This document shows, one piece after another, positions 45,541-58,277 of a stretch of DNA of 64,000 nucleotides. Position numbers and translations under genes: made by a program. The DNA comes from Silene latifolia (lineage: Eukaryota; Streptophyta; Magnoliopsida; Caryophyllales; Caryophyllaceae): NCBI RefSeq assembly GCF_048544455.1, contig NC_133534.1, forward strand, positions 119,870,269 through 119,934,268, written 5' to 3'. The notes beneath the pieces are model-generated. The model was given only the letters and a program-made list of their open reading frames with translations. It made no database searches and was not told the origin of the DNA. Position 1 is the first letter of the stretch; each line of letters starts with the position of its first letter.

Positions 45541-48500
45541 AATTTAGGGCATGTGAGCAAAGACAAAGGCAAGGAGAAGCAAGCTTAAAGAAGATCATCA
45601 ACAAAGGGATGCTAGGGTAGCCGCCTATTGTAGAAGACCTATGGAAACTTGGCTTTTATTTTGTATTGTCCTCTTAGTATTGTTGTATTTTGACTTGTTG
45701 TTTTAGAACTCGTTTTGATTTCCGGGTTGGACATGGAAATTTGTTCTATTTCCATTTTGCAAACAATGGTTGTATGAATTTTAATGACTTGGCTTTCAAC
45801 CCAAGTCATTCGGTTTATGGAATTTTCTTTGTTCTAAAAACTTGTCATTACACACCTTTTACATCAACAACATAAATTAATTTGACTTAAATTGATCATA
45901 AAAAAATTACATCGATTGGATCATTGTAATGAGTTCATAAGCCATGAATTTGATTCCCTCTTATGCTTTTATGACTAAATATCACATCTTATTTGACATA
46001 AGGAAGAACGATTGTAAAGACAAATAGAGTTATTTGAACTCAAGGTAGGGAATTTAATAAACCAATTGAGAATGCCACTTATAGTAAAGACTTTTAACCA
46101 CTTATAAGACTCCATACGAGCTATGAGAGGACTTAAGACCCTAAAATTGTATAAGACATAGATGTGAATCCAATCCTTTATCTTATAAAGGCTAGTTTAT
46201 CTTACTACTAGATTACAATGTCACTACAAGAGGGTCATCTTTTAAGGTCATAATGTGCGATATTTTCTTCATTCAAAAGGATAAGTATCAAATTGTTTGT
46301 TGCTTATATAGCTATATTTCAAGAAAAATAGGTCTATTTTTAAAAATTAGCAACAAACTCGAGACTAGTGAGGAGACCAAAAGTAAGTGATCTTCAATAG
46401 GTCAAACTCAAGGCTACTGAGGAGACCAAAAGAAACCTTATTAGGTCAAACTCAAGGCTAGTGAGGAGACCAAAAGAAGGTGATCTTCAATAGGTCAAAC
46501 TCAAGGCTAGTGAGGATACCAAAAGAAAGTGATCTTCAATAAAAATTATGAAGTGGTTGTATCAAGAAATTTCAATTAAATTTTACATAAGAGCCTAATG
46601 AACCAATGTGATATCTATGCATAAGAGTTGTATGGATAGACACTAAAGTTGTCTACAAAGCTAAGTTAAAAGGTAACTATGCAAAAGATCCATATCATCA
46701 TTGCTATACCTCATAGTGTGAATAAGAAAGTTAAGACCAATTTCTAAATAATCATTAGAAAAGAGTGTGTGTATGAGATAAGCACAATGTTTTAATTAAC
46801 ACTTAAAATTGTAATGATCATTGCAATTATGTGATGCCAAAATGGTTTCACTCGAGTTGTCGAGAAGTCATGAATGTACATGGATTTAAGTGGGAGTCAA
46901 TATTGTCATATTTAGACATGGAGATCAGTGGGATAAATTGTCTTTTGTGTTAACGTCATTGAGGATGACATGCTAACACTACCATCGATGAAGGAGTGTT
47001 TTTGTTTTCAATTTTCGATGAAAGAAGACATAATGCTTTCTAAAATTCCAAATCTATCATGATATAGGAAAATTTAGATTGGCACTTAGATAAGTATCTT
47101 ATGATTGATAAGATTATTTATCTGTTTAATATCAACATAGGTTGAGGAGGTTTTTCATTTAGATGAAAGTAGAATTGCTATGAGAGAGTCATAGTCATTC
47201 ACTGAACCACATGAGTTTTTGATCACATGAAATCAATTGCTAATGTTTCCGCCATTAGAACGATCATGTATGCTGATATATGCACATGCCATGATGAATC
47301 ATATGCTTGGAGCATAATGAGTCAATGACAAGTTATTTCAAATAAAAGTCATTTGAAAGCCTTCAAGAACATCCATTAAAAATTCCTGAGAAGGAATGAG
47401 GATCAATTCTTGTGTTTAGGTAACATACTAAGTTGTGTGTTGAAGAGTTCACAAACTCTAAATTCCAAACCTATAAGGATTTATTTAAATCCTAGGATAA
47501 TTTTATTGACGCAGGAGTAAGTGACTAAAAAAATGTTTTAGAATCAACCATTGCAAATTCTACAAATGGAGTCTAAGTACATTGTGATAAGGTGGTTCAT
47601 AAAGGGACTATAGGTAGACCCTTCCACCAAGTATTTTATCACAAGTTATATGACGACAGTGGGAGCATATTTCAAGCTAAAGAGCCCAAGTCTAAGGAGA
47701 AGCTTAGACATGTACTTATAAAAGTTCATGACATTAGAAATTACATTGAATAGAAGGAAATAGCAATTCATAAAGTTGGACTAAATGGATACATGGTATA
47801 TCCACTAACCAAGCTTTTATTGCACCTTGATAAGTGTAAAATATACACTTTAGATTATAAGATATGAAGTAGTAATATGGTATTGACTATTCATATGTGA
47901 TAATCGCATTTTATCGTTTGAGTTTCTTAAACTCATCTATTACTTTGTTATATCCAAATAGGTTGTTGAGACAACATTGAACCCTATTAAAGTGAACCGG
48001 AATAACATAGTAATTGCCCCTAGTCACTCATATGAGGTGACGTCTCTAAATGACTAGAGTGTGAGTCGATTGATGGCAAGTTCAAGTGCCATAGGGTCAT
48101 AAGAGATGACTAGTCGATCACGTAGACAGACTGTTAGAGACACTTTGTCGGGCAGTGACCGCTTATAGAGTTCTGGTAATTCATATAGCCTGGTCGTGGC
48201 AAGAGCTACTATAGTTTTTTTTTGGGTCAATTCTTTGACTAGAGACTGTTCACCCAAGGTGGCACAATTTCTGAGTGACTTTAAATTATGCTCTACGACT
48301 TTCGTAAATGAGGTCAAATGGGCATCTTTTGGGTCATGATGAGCTGTGGCTAAACAAGGGGAATAGTGCGATAGGAATTTTCCATCCCCTTGTTAGGGTT
48401 ATTTAAAATCTCAGGGCCACTCGAGGAGTAGTGAACTGAAAATGCGTGGCCACGCTCGGAAGGTATCTACGGTAGATAATTCCGGTCAGACAGTTACTCT

Positions 48501-48605
48501 CCAGATCGAGGAAACCACTCTTGATATGACCACTTGTAAGGACGACCTGCAAAATACCTTGCATTGAGTGGGAGATAGTAATAGGACAAGAGAATTGGTA
48601 ACGCA
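45541..48605 (+). pseudogene. Decayed copia pol region
   Basis: There is no continuous frame. The only clear domain trace is at 47655-47760, where FQAKEPKSKEKLRHVLIKV and HDIRNYIE match the C-terminal part of copia RNase H, preceded by weak matches around 47340-47640. Integrase and the RT palm motifs are not visible. The remainder to 48605 holds 3' non-coding sequence. Confidence 0.65.
46355..46540 (+). repeat. Tandem repeat of about 49 bp, four copies
   Basis: Units start at 46355, 46404, 46448 and 46497 with AAACTCAAGGCTAGTGAGG and end ATCTTCAATAGGTC. The second unit is 44 bp because of an internal change. It lies where pol should be, so the array has replaced or grown within coding sequence. 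Confidence 0.9.
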
Positions 48606-48630
48606 CACTTGTCTCGGACAAGTGGGAGAT
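48606..48630 (+). promoter_or_regulatory. Copia purine tract with overlapping hairpin
   Basis: CACTTGTC / GACAAGTG (48606-48613, 48617-48624) forms a perfect 8-bp stem around TCG and runs straight into AGTGGGAGAT, the copia-type purine tract before the 3' LTR. Confidence 0.6.
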
Positions 48631-49827
48631 TGTTGGAGTATGTGTCCTTGACGATAATGCGATCAGATTATTAAAACTCATGATAAGAATACATGAAGGG
48701 ATGATTCATATTTATACGTCAACTGATCAACATTAATCAGTAATGATTGGCTGACTAGAGTTTGACATTACTGTCGTTTGACGATGGTGATCAGTTGATC
48801 CCTTAAGCTCACACCTTAAGGACGATTCCCGTAATAGATAAATTAATTAATTGTATATTGATACAGATTAATTAATTCCTTAAAAATTTGAACAATTCAC
48901 GTATGTGAGTAAGAATATGAATCTTATTTTAATTCGATTAAATGAGATTCGTTTTAGTAATTAAGATGTTATATTACAAAAAATTTTGTTTTATGAAACA
49001 ATTAAATTAAGAATGAACGGTTAATTATAATTGCAATATGTAGTAGATTATATTAACATGAACCATTTTATTTACTTGTAATTGTGAATTACTAGTCAAA
49101 TGTTGTATATAATTAAATTAATATATGTAGTGATATTTAATTGTTAAATATGCATTAATATTATTAATAACATGTTACATGTCAGATGTCACAAATTATA
49201 TGACAAAATAACAAATTGACAAAAATAAAAGGGACTCCATTTTAACCAAGGGGCACCGATTTTATGGGGTGGGTTAGGTGGAACGGTTAAATTGTTTTAT
49301 TAGTGGTAAACACAATGATTACCTTCTAAACCTAAACTACGCCCTAGTATTTTTGAGAAGAACAATAATAAGAATTGTTCTTATTCATTCATTCATTCTT
49401 ACATTTTTACTTACTTCTTTCTCTACACATTTTCTCTAAAAATAAAGTTTGAGAAATAATTGATCTAAAATCTAATTTATAAATTACTAGAAGTAGTAAT
49501 ACAAAATAATATTAGATTATATTTAAGGTTAACTACTAATATAATCTAGTCAATTAATTAGTAGTTTTAAGGGAAGTCTTGGTGCAATTGATAGGAGGTT
49601 CTCACACTAATGGGACTAAAGGGATCATCCATTTACTTTGAGCTCAAGAATAAGTTAAGAAAGGTGTTCTTACTTGTGCCCTTTAAACCGTTTTCGTCAT
49701 TGTAAGGAACCTTGTTCTTACTTTTCTATTTTATTACGTTATGCATGCATAAGATCAACATCTATTTTAATGAGTATTTTAGATATTAATTAAAAGATTT
49801 TCATTTGAGGGTTAATGAATCCTTTCA
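48631..49827 (+). repeat. Copia 3' LTR
   Basis: TGTTGGAGTATGTG to CCTTTCA. Same family as 41154-42419 with scattered substitutions and a 69-bp deletion. Confidence 0.92.
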
Positions 49828-50026
49828 GTGATGGAGGGAGTGATAAGGTCAATGATGAAGCTATCACTGTGAGTGATGATGATGATGAAGAGAGTGATAA
49901 AGAGGATGGTGAGAGTGATGATATGGCTGCCTCAAGTGATGAAAATGAAGATGAGAAATACGATGATGATGGGATGGATGTTGAATACAATTGCAGGAAA
50001 ATGATAACAAATACTTGGTGGATGTA
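49828..50026 (+). pseudogene. ORFX of element F, acidic tail
   Basis: Continues ORFX after the copia element: about 65 codons, mostly Asp, Glu and Ser (DDDDEESDKEDGESDD), equivalent to the acidic end of the C ORFX (26434-26620). It is not a separate gene; the ATG-like codon ahead of it lies in the copia LTR. Confidence 0.75.
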
Positions 50027-51994
50027 GACTCACTTAGAATCCATGCCATGGTATTTGTATGTTCCTTTTATTTCTTTTCTCCCATGTAACATAACTTGTA
50101 TTTCATATTGCATTTTTAGTGTTATTTTGGAATTTGCTTGATTGTTGTCCTAGCACCATTAAAGGACTTTTGAACTTTAGCAACATCAAGGTGAAGACAA
50201 ATATTTGCTTCCTCAATGAAAATCCAAAATGAGAATTGCATACATGCATGGCTTTGTTGCCAAACTTCCTCTTCTTAGCCTTAATCTGTTTCGGGAAGTT
50301 TAGTCACAAGGAACCCGAGTTAATTAATATTAGCTCTTCTAACAATTAAAAGCATGCATCACTTAGTTTAGTTTTGTTTACATAATTTGTAATATATATA
50401 TAGTATTGCATTTACTCTTGGTTCATGTATTTGCACTTAGAATAGCTTCATGCATTGCACTTGCACCAATTTTCCTATCGCTTTTTCCAATGAGGACAAT
50501 GTACATGCTAGTATGGGGATGGGAAAATAATTTTAAAAATCATAAAAATTTGAATAATTTGAAAAAATCCAAAAACATGTTCTTTAATTTGAAAAACCAA
50601 CAAAATCCCTAAAAATTTGAAAATTCCAAAACCCAAAAATGTGTTCTATACTTTAAGTAATGTAGAATTATATATACTTGTGTGTTTGTCACTCTTTTCA
50701 CATAGGTACTTCATCACATTTGAGACATCCTTAAAGGATTCATGAAGAACCTCATTGTATGATCCCTCATATCTCTTTTGTCATACCCTATAAGTTAATA
50801 ACAATGTCGTGAAATTTTGATATTACGGTTTGTGACTGTGTCATGTTAGAAGTATGCATTAGATTATATGGCATTTAGTTGGATAGTTGCATATGCATTA
50901 GACTTGTATATATATGTTAGTTGCATCATGGTATGTAGTTGCATTTAAGTAAAAGTTTTGAAATGCCTAATTGGAAGCTTGACAGGTGTATATAGATAGG
51001 CCCTTGTAGATATTTTTTCTCCTTAAGACTTTTTCTACTAGAATAGAATCAAGACACCCTAGGTAGTATCATACTAGTATCTTTTGATCCATGAGCTAAG
51101 GCCTAGTTAAGGGTTTGTATGTGAGTCCCCTAACCAACCCTGTGATGTGATATGGACATGATCAACTTGTCTAGGTGACCTTGATTGACTTGGTGGTTTG
51201 ACAATCCAAAATTACTTTTCATGAATAAGTTTGAAGTGCTCATTTCAAAGATTTTGTGTTGTGGCATTGTTTTTAATATCCAAGTAAACCTCAAGTGTTT
51301 TGAAATGTTGAGATTTGCGAAAGTTAGTCATTTTGATGGAGGCTTACCACTTCGATGTGCTTTGGAGAGGGATTCATTAAATTGGGCCCCTACATGCTTG
51401 TGAATTTAGCCACCCAAAGTCAGAGTGACTATCACCTGGAAAGGCTATTCTCTAGAGGTTAACCGGTTGCCTAATAAGCGATTGACGAAAGCAAAGGACA
51501 CTAACAAACGAGGGACAAACCCCGTCTCAAAGTTTCAAAATGTGAAAGTTGTGAAAGTTCAATGAGGTCAAATTTGGAATGGTAGTCTAGTCCACTTTTG
51601 TATGTTGACTTGAGCATTTCACTGCTAAAAACCTTTTAGTTTTGCCACCTTTTTGAGCTTGGGACGATCCATGACCTTTTAAATTAGAAGCAATTAGAGA
51701 CTTGTCATGTCATATGCCACTAACACAATAGGGATCATCTTCCAACCCATCCGATCGCCCTTGACGAAAGCATTTAGTGATTGTGGATAAAAGTAGCCTA
51801 GTTCGCCACTACTTGGAGGTGACTTGTTTTTATCCTCTTGGACATACTAGTTTGTAGAACTAGTATCTATAATGGAGTGTGTACTCTTGAATGGTTTCCC
51901 TTTTAGTTGATTTCCGCCACTTAGATGAAGAAAGTGGCTATTCTTTTGTAGATGCACCCTTTGATTTGTTTGTGTGCTTAATGTAGGATGCATC
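50027..51994 (+). other. Element F 3' non-coding region
   Basis: No credible frame. Several blocks match the reverse complement of the C 3' region (for example 50480-50525, 51060-51130, 51900-51990). It ends at GCATC immediately before the G LTR. Confidence 0.7.
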
Positions 51995-53142
51995 TGATAG
52001 GCTATCACACACCTAACAAAAATACCCTAGACTTGGCTAACAAATAAATGTAGTAAATTAGGGGTCGAACAAAAGGAGACGGGAGTTGCGTAGTGAATTG
52101 CTATGAGTAGAATTCTATCTAGGTCGATTACGATTGTTTGTTTGGTTTGGTTGGTAAAAATTGTATTAAAATGATGTAAATTAATAATGATAAAAGAGTC
52201 TAGGGGAGTCGGGTCACACACAAATATGTAAATGCTCATGTTATATTAGGAATTGATAAAAACGTTAACTGTTTAGGTCTAATGACAACCACCTCTCGGC
52301 CTTATTGTCAACCATAGAAAGGGTTCTAGTGAGCTCTTGCTATGACTAGATCCGTTTACTAAAACATGCTTAGTCTAGTGCAATTTCGTGCCTCTCGACT
52401 TATAAAAGTGAATTAACAAATTTAATCAAAGATAGTGTTCAATTATCAAAGACTAACATATAATACAAGCATGTGATAGAAACTATTAAACGATTAGTAT
52501 AGCATCCTAATTCCACAATTGCAAATACTATTTATGCATGGCTTCCCTATTCCCTAGACAAACTTAACTACTCACTTGTATGGAAAACTAAACTAATAAG
52601 ATATGATATGATAAACATGATGATAAAAGAATTATAACTAAATGAATAATTAAGAATTAGTAATATGCTAAATGATGACAACATAAATATTAGAAACAAT
52701 ACTTTATACAATAACTAAGGAATGATGATAACATTTAAATGACAAGATGATTATGATGAAATGTGAATATGAAAATGCTATGATTAAACTTATGATGGGA
52801 ATGACTAGATAATAAAATGCAACAATCTAATAACAAAATGGAAATGCTAATGATAATGAAAACAATGTAACAATGAAAATGAGGAGTGAATTAATGAAAT
52901 AAAGCTAGTAACGAAATTACCGTAAGAAGGAAATAGAACTTGAATAATAAAGAACATCAATGAGAAATCAAAATAACTTGAATAGAAAGCTTGAATTGAT
53001 AACTTGAAATGCTAAAAGGAAATTGTTTAAAACAATGAAATGCTTAAAAGAAATGTAAACTATTATGAAAACTAGAGTATTGTGTGCTTAAGTGTATGAA
53101 AAGATATATGGAAGATATCTCCTAATGACGGATTAAGCACCC

Positions 53143-53150
53143 TTTATATA
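53143..53150 (-). promoter_or_regulatory. TATA-like box in the G LTR
   Basis: TTTATATA on the plus strand reads TATATAAA on the minus strand, just beside the CCCCGATCGGGG-type dyads. Confidence 0.45.
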
Positions 53151-53188
53151 GGAATAAAGGGTAAAACGTTAAAATCATAGATGCAGGT

Positions 53189-53226
53189 GACCCCGATCAG
53201 GGACACCCCACCCCAATCGGGGACGT
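53189..53226. repeat. CCCGATCGGG-type dyad pair (G LTR)
   Basis: CCCCGATCAGGGAC and CCCCAATCGGGGAC, each one step from the perfect palindrome CCCCGATCGGGG, separated by a few bases. This is a third version of the CGATCG-core dyads found in A/D and B/E. Confidence 0.7.
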
Positions 53227-53677
53227 GGTAATCAGGGTTAAATGCCTTTAATCCTTGATTAATTAGCAAATGGTATCCATAGTTCAGTGTTAATGCTCCA
53301 TAATTCCACGACTTATTGCATGATTAGGAATCCTAAGCTTGCACTACGTTTTGATTGTTTGGACTTTACTTGGGCTTCTTTTCCATTTCTTTACTTGTGC
53401 ATCAACCCAAGTTAGTTTCTTCATACTCGGGATTTTTATGCTCGGAATTTGTCAAAACGCCTCTCCATGGTCAAGTCTTGTTTCTTTTAGCCTCGTGAAC
53501 TTTAGTGCTTGCTAATTTGATGGAAAAAAGCTACCGAATGCTTCATTTCCTACAAAATGCAATGAATACAAGTAAAGACACCTAGAACACAGAATTAGTT
53601 CACAAATACACTTATAAAAGTGCAATAATCAAATAAAACCGAGCGAAAATAAAATCACATATAAATTAGACATATCA

Positions 53678-54561
53678 AACTCCCCCAAGCTAAACCCTTG
53701 CTTGTCCCCAAGCAAGCAAACAAATTACATCAATTGCATAATCCCAAAACAAGCTAACAAGCATAATGATTCAAATCCGAAACTACATGGGCATAAGGAT
53801 AATGCAAAAACATGGATGAGATTAACATAGCGGCGTAGCATGAATGACTTCAAATGAACGTTTTGGCCCTTGCATGATCTTTTGACTCAGGACTCTCACG
53901 ATTCACTCAATACTCATTTATGTGTCAAAGGATATTTGTGTTAGTAGCACTCACCTATCCTCGACTCATGAGAGTGTGTCCGCAATCTAATATGGTAGCC
54001 ATTTCATATAATAAGTCAAAATAATCAAATGTAACCATGTAAGAAGCCAATGGTCAAGAAAAAGGCAATAGGCAATGGGTAATAAGGGGGATCATATGAA
54101 ATATAGAATGTGGAGTTAAGTCCATATAGCAACAACCAAGTGAAAGGATGCTCAATCCCAAATACAAAATTAAACCCAATATTAGAAGCCAAAAACAACA
54201 ACATAATGAACACTTTCAATATAAATCATAAGAATACTCTCAAAAAATTCATCGTAATAACATGAGAGCTTCCTACCTCAACCTCTTCTTCTTCTTTTTT
54301 TCTTTTTTCTTATCAATTCATGCTTCTTTTTTTTTCATTTCTTTTCACATATTTTTCTTTTCAATTTCTTCCATTTTTTTATCTTCTTTTTCCAACTTTC
54401 TTTTCACTTTAACTCTTCTTTCAAAATCAAATTCCAAAAATAGCAATTCCGACTAACCAAGCTCACAATGACACAATCAAAGCATATCTCAAATTAGCAC
54501 CCTAACACCACTGACATAGCTACTAGCTTCACAAGGGAGGCAAGTATTGAATGTAGCTAGG
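53678..54561 (-). other. Element G internal region (3' end only)
   Basis: Next to the LTR lie a purine tract on the minus strand (AACTCCCCCAAGC) and, after 19 nt, the stem CTTGCTTG / CAAGCAAG with loop TCCC (53697-53716). A T-rich tract (54275-54420) follows, as in A and D. It breaks off at 54561 after CTAGG, where element D begins. No coding sequence. Confidence 0.7.
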
Positions 54562-56050
54562 TGATACCCGTCGCTGTGAGTACCAAAGATAAAATTTATA
54601 AACTCCTATTAAGACTAACCTAGGCTAGTGGTAACAGGGTCGATCCACAAGGAGGCAGTTGTAAATTCTAGTTGTTCTATGATCAGTCTAAGGTACTATT
54701 ATGGGGGTTGAATTGAGTTGGTCTAAGTCTAAAGATAACAAAGCTAATAAACGAAATAAACAGATAAGAGAAAGGTACTAGGATGGTCGGGTCATTACGG
54801 CTACGGCGGCAAAGAAACTAGGTCGGTCTGAATTAAACACAAGTAAGGCGGGAAATAAGAGGTCCTCTCGGTCCACTCCTAACAAATAGCATCTCTCGAT
54901 CTCGCTATAGGTCCCTAATGTCACTAATACTAACTTTCGTCCTGAAAAGTGACTAATGGTCTAAACTATACCTATCTTTCGATCTTAGCACAGTTTAGTC
55001 GAATTAATTGACGGTCAAATAACCTTCCCTATCTTTCGATCTAATGGGTCGGTCACAAAAGAGGTATCTAACTGGTCGCATGCATTCGATTCGTTAAATA
55101 CAAGTTTAAAAACAATTAAAACGAAGATAACCTTACAAGATCAGTCGATCGACCAACAATGTCAGTCGATCGATCGACACGCTGGTTCATCCGTGTCTAA
55201 CCTATTGCCGCCTAGCCATAAATCGCCTACATCCTAGCACAAGCTATTTAGCTACTCATGGCAATGATGAAAACTACAACAACGCTAAAGATTAAGACTA
55301 AAGGATTCATGCTTGAATTGATAAAGAAAACAATAAACATGAACGATAAATCGGCTTAGGGAATTAACTAACAATTCTATACTAACGAAAATAAAGAAGA
55401 ACAGGAATTAGGGCAGAGGAATACCGAGATTTCAAAGGAAGATTAAGATTAAGAACTGAAAGATCCGATGCAAAGTCGATATATCAAACCCTAATTCGGA
55501 AATAAGCTAGAACTAAAAGTACTGTCTGTGATATGAAACTTGATGATAAAAACTGAAAGTTATGTTACGTTATATAGCCAATAAGCGCAACAACTATTTC
55601 CTAAAACCTAAACTTCACGGGCCTTGAGTTTCTCAATCTTTTAATTCCGTCTGGAATCGAAATCTGGTCGATCGACTACTCAGGCTGGTCGATCGACTGC
55701 TCCTCAGCAACAGTAGGTTCTGGAATCCGATAGGTGGTCGATCGACTGATGTGGATGGTCGATCGACCGGATTAGCTGCTACTTGACTTCTTTATTCTTC
55801 GTGGACTTGTCTTTTGGGCCTTGGATCGCGCACCAAGCTCGTTCCTTAAGCAATTTCTTCACGTCATTTACAATGCAGCTTACTCGGGGACGGATTTGGC
55901 TTGATTTTCGCTAAATTCTCCACATTTCGCAATAAAGTACAAAAGCACGAAAGTAGAGGAAAATAGAGAAATATGGGCATATATAGCACAATTGAGCTCT
56001 GAAATGCGTGTAAAAAGAGATGTAAAACATCATATAAATGACACGCATCA
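54562..56050 (-). repeat. Element D LTR, left copy
   Basis: U5-side motif GGGTCGATCCACAAGGAGG (54637-54655); dyad clusters at 55142-55181 and 55664-55769; TATA-like box near 55568-55577. Confidence 0.92.
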
Positions 56051-56088
56051 AATCTCCCCAAACCAAACCTTGCTTGTCCCCAAGCAAG
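56051..56088 (-). promoter_or_regulatory. Element D purine tract and pre-PPT hairpin, left copy
   Basis: After 18 nt that are G-rich on the minus strand comes the perfect stem CTTGCTTG / CAAGCAAG (56069-56076, 56081-56088) with loop TCCC. Confidence 0.7.
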
Positions 56089-58277
56089 AACTAGACTCGA
56101 TCTAATGACCTAATGGAACGAGTTCAATCTCGAGCGAAATGCAAACTGTAAGGCCTAAACCAATTTAATGCACAACCAACAATCAATTAGTAATGTGAAT
56201 CATGCAAACGAATTATAAAGTCGTCAAAAACTGCTGAACCGTTGACTGTAGAGACTTATCAAATTGGACTCTCGCGGGTCGCTCAAATCACTCAATTAAG
56301 CACAGGTGATATATTTGTAAGATAGAAAGAATTAATTTTGTAGTGACTCTCACCTAACTACGACCTATGAAAACATGCCAGCAATAAAATATGAAGATGA
56401 CCTCTACGACCGTACATATGCATTCCAACCAACAAATGACCATTGACACATGCCGAGGTATATATATGGAATTGTGAGGTATGGGTAAGAAGAGGCAAAA
56501 CATTTTATGGTAAAGTGGGGGTACAGGTGATCAAGCTAGTACCAAAACGGAACCAAGTGACAATATCCAACTTCTTGCTCAATAACGAACGAAACGGTGC
56601 TATAACGAGCACAAAACTCACAATCTCCAACTATCAAATCAATAAAACTCCCCATAGGATATAAACGAAACATGGGAGCAAAAATCGCCAAAAGATAAGG
56701 ATTAAATTATGCGAATTGATTTTTTTTTTTTCTTTTCTTCCTTTTTTTTTTTTTTCTTTTTTCTTTCACGGACATCAGTCGATCGACCTAAATGAGCAGT
56801 CGATCGACTGCTGTGAACAGTACAGGACGTTTTTCTCTTTTTCATTTCTTTTCTCCTTTATTTCATTTTCCCAACCAACATCTCAACAGAGCATATGCTA
56901 CCAAAAACGAGTAACAATCCCAAAAACTAAACTACTAGCTTGAAAAAGGACAGGCTATATGTAGGATGTAGTAAGTAGGACAAAAAGGATATTTTTGGCA
57001 TAGTGAAGCTTATGGGTAAAATGAGAAAAGGGGACCTCTACCACATGTGTCAACTAACCACAAACCGAATGCATACAGGTATTAAGTAGATCAAATTCAT
57101 AATTATGCAAATTAAGGAAACATGACTCATAAGGAGTACTACTCACATTCCTAGATGAACTGGTCATGAATGATACCAGCTATAAGCTCTAAAAACTCAG
57201 AATATATGATGTAGGTTGCCAATTTTCAAAGTCAAGTTTCAAGTTCAAAGAAGAATGTAACGAAAACTCGTAGATATGCATTTACGATTCTACTAATAAC
57301 ATGTAAGTCAAGCAAGGCTCAGGCAAAACAGATGCAAATGCTAAATCATCCTTGAAATACTACCGTTCCGACTCGACCTATATGCTAAAATAAACGTGCA
57401 TTTTATGGGATTTTTTGAAATTTTTCAATTTTTTTTTTGAATTTTATAAATAGCGAATGTGAAATAAACAATGCAAAACAAAATTTAAACGTGAATGCAA
57501 GCAAATGAATGAAGTGCGACGCAAAACCCTTCCCCAAACCAAATCGCACAATGTCCCCATTGTGCAAAATCATGTGATGAAGGAAAGAGAAAATGGGAAT
57601 TTGCGAGAAAAGGGAAATTAAAACATAATGACATAAAGTAAAGACTTGGGAACTCACAAGACTTTAAGCGCAGCAAAGGAAACCTCCCCAAACCAGCGTG
57701 AGCTAGGAGGTTTCAGTAGCCAGCAGTGCTACCAATAAGGACCTGAAAAGACAATTAGAAACCACGCATAAGACTGAAGAAAACAATTTTGAAACGTAAA
57801 TATTGTGCACAAATGAGACAAAAGAAGAAATAGACAATTCGACGGAAAATAAAGTGGAGTAGAAGACTCCCTTAGGACCGCATATCGACCAAACACAGCA
57901 GGGGAGAGGTCGTGAATGAACATAGCAGCAGCAGTGGTCGATCGACCTAAAGAGGCAGTCGATCGACCAGGTGCTCGTGAACAGTAGCTCTTGTAACCTG
58001 CAATTCAGTCGATCGACCAATGGTGCCAATCGATCGATGAAAAAAATATCTTGCAGCGTCTTATTTCTTCGTAATTGCTCAATGATTTGAGCTAATAAGC
58101 TCTAATTACCTGCAAATGCACAATAGTACGCGCCAAAAAATGCGCAAAACCCAGAACGAAGTCTAAAGTACTCAAAAATCCTAAGCAAACAAAATAAAAG
58201 CGAAGTTTTCGCGCACACAAAAGTAATAGAAAATAGTTCGAAAGCAATAAAATGAAGTTTATAACGAACTCGATCAA
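56089..58277 (-). other. Element D 3' non-coding region
   Basis: Matches A's 6527-8663 in layout: T-rich tract at 56717-56765, dyad pair at 56776-56813, dyad cluster at 57935-58038. No credible frame and no pol remnant. Confidence 0.75.

Larger units (their letters stand above)
41154..49827 (+). mobile_element. Decayed Ty1/copia element inserted in F ORFX
   Basis: LTRs of 1266 and 1197 bp starting TGTTGGAGTATGT and ending CCTTTCA. It has an initiator-Met primer site, a copia gag, a protease remnant and an RNase H end. The flanks GTTAT and GTGAT are a probable 5-bp duplication with one mismatch. The central pol (integrase and most of RT) is missing or decayed beyond recognition. A 69-bp block in the left LTR (about 41894-41962) is absent from the right one. 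The element is older than A and C. Confidence 0.9.
39669..51994 (+). mobile_element. Element F: partial Athila-like element (ORFX and 3' region)
   Basis: A plus-strand fragment related to element C: ORFX (39733-41153 and 49828-50026, split by a copia element) and the matching 3' non-coding region (50027-51994). Its gag-protease half and 5' LTR are absent; the sequence to the left is a Tat-like LTR. It stops at 51994 where the G LTR begins, about 200 bp short of where the C homologue reaches its purine tract. Confidence 0.75.
51995..53677 (-). repeat. Element G 3' LTR
   Basis: TGATAGGC...ACATATCA, 1683 bp. Orientation follows from the purine tract and hairpin on its right and from the U5-side motif GGGGTCGAACAAAAGGAGAC (52061-52080) near its left end. 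A minus-strand TATATAAA box is at 53143-53150. A dyad pair of the type CCCCGATC(A)GGGAC lies at 53189-53226. It interrupts F after GCATC (51990-51994). The other LTR would lie beyond D, outside the window. Confidence 0.75.

Noticed and set aside
49815-50027. Small acidic protein gene with its own start
   Set aside because: It is the tail of ORFX separated from its body by the copia insertion. The start codon belongs to the copia LTR.
53600-54561. Independent second D-type element at 53678-54561
   Set aside because: The LTR before it (51995-53677) differs from the D LTR, and the purine tract abuts that LTR, so it belongs to a separate element, G.
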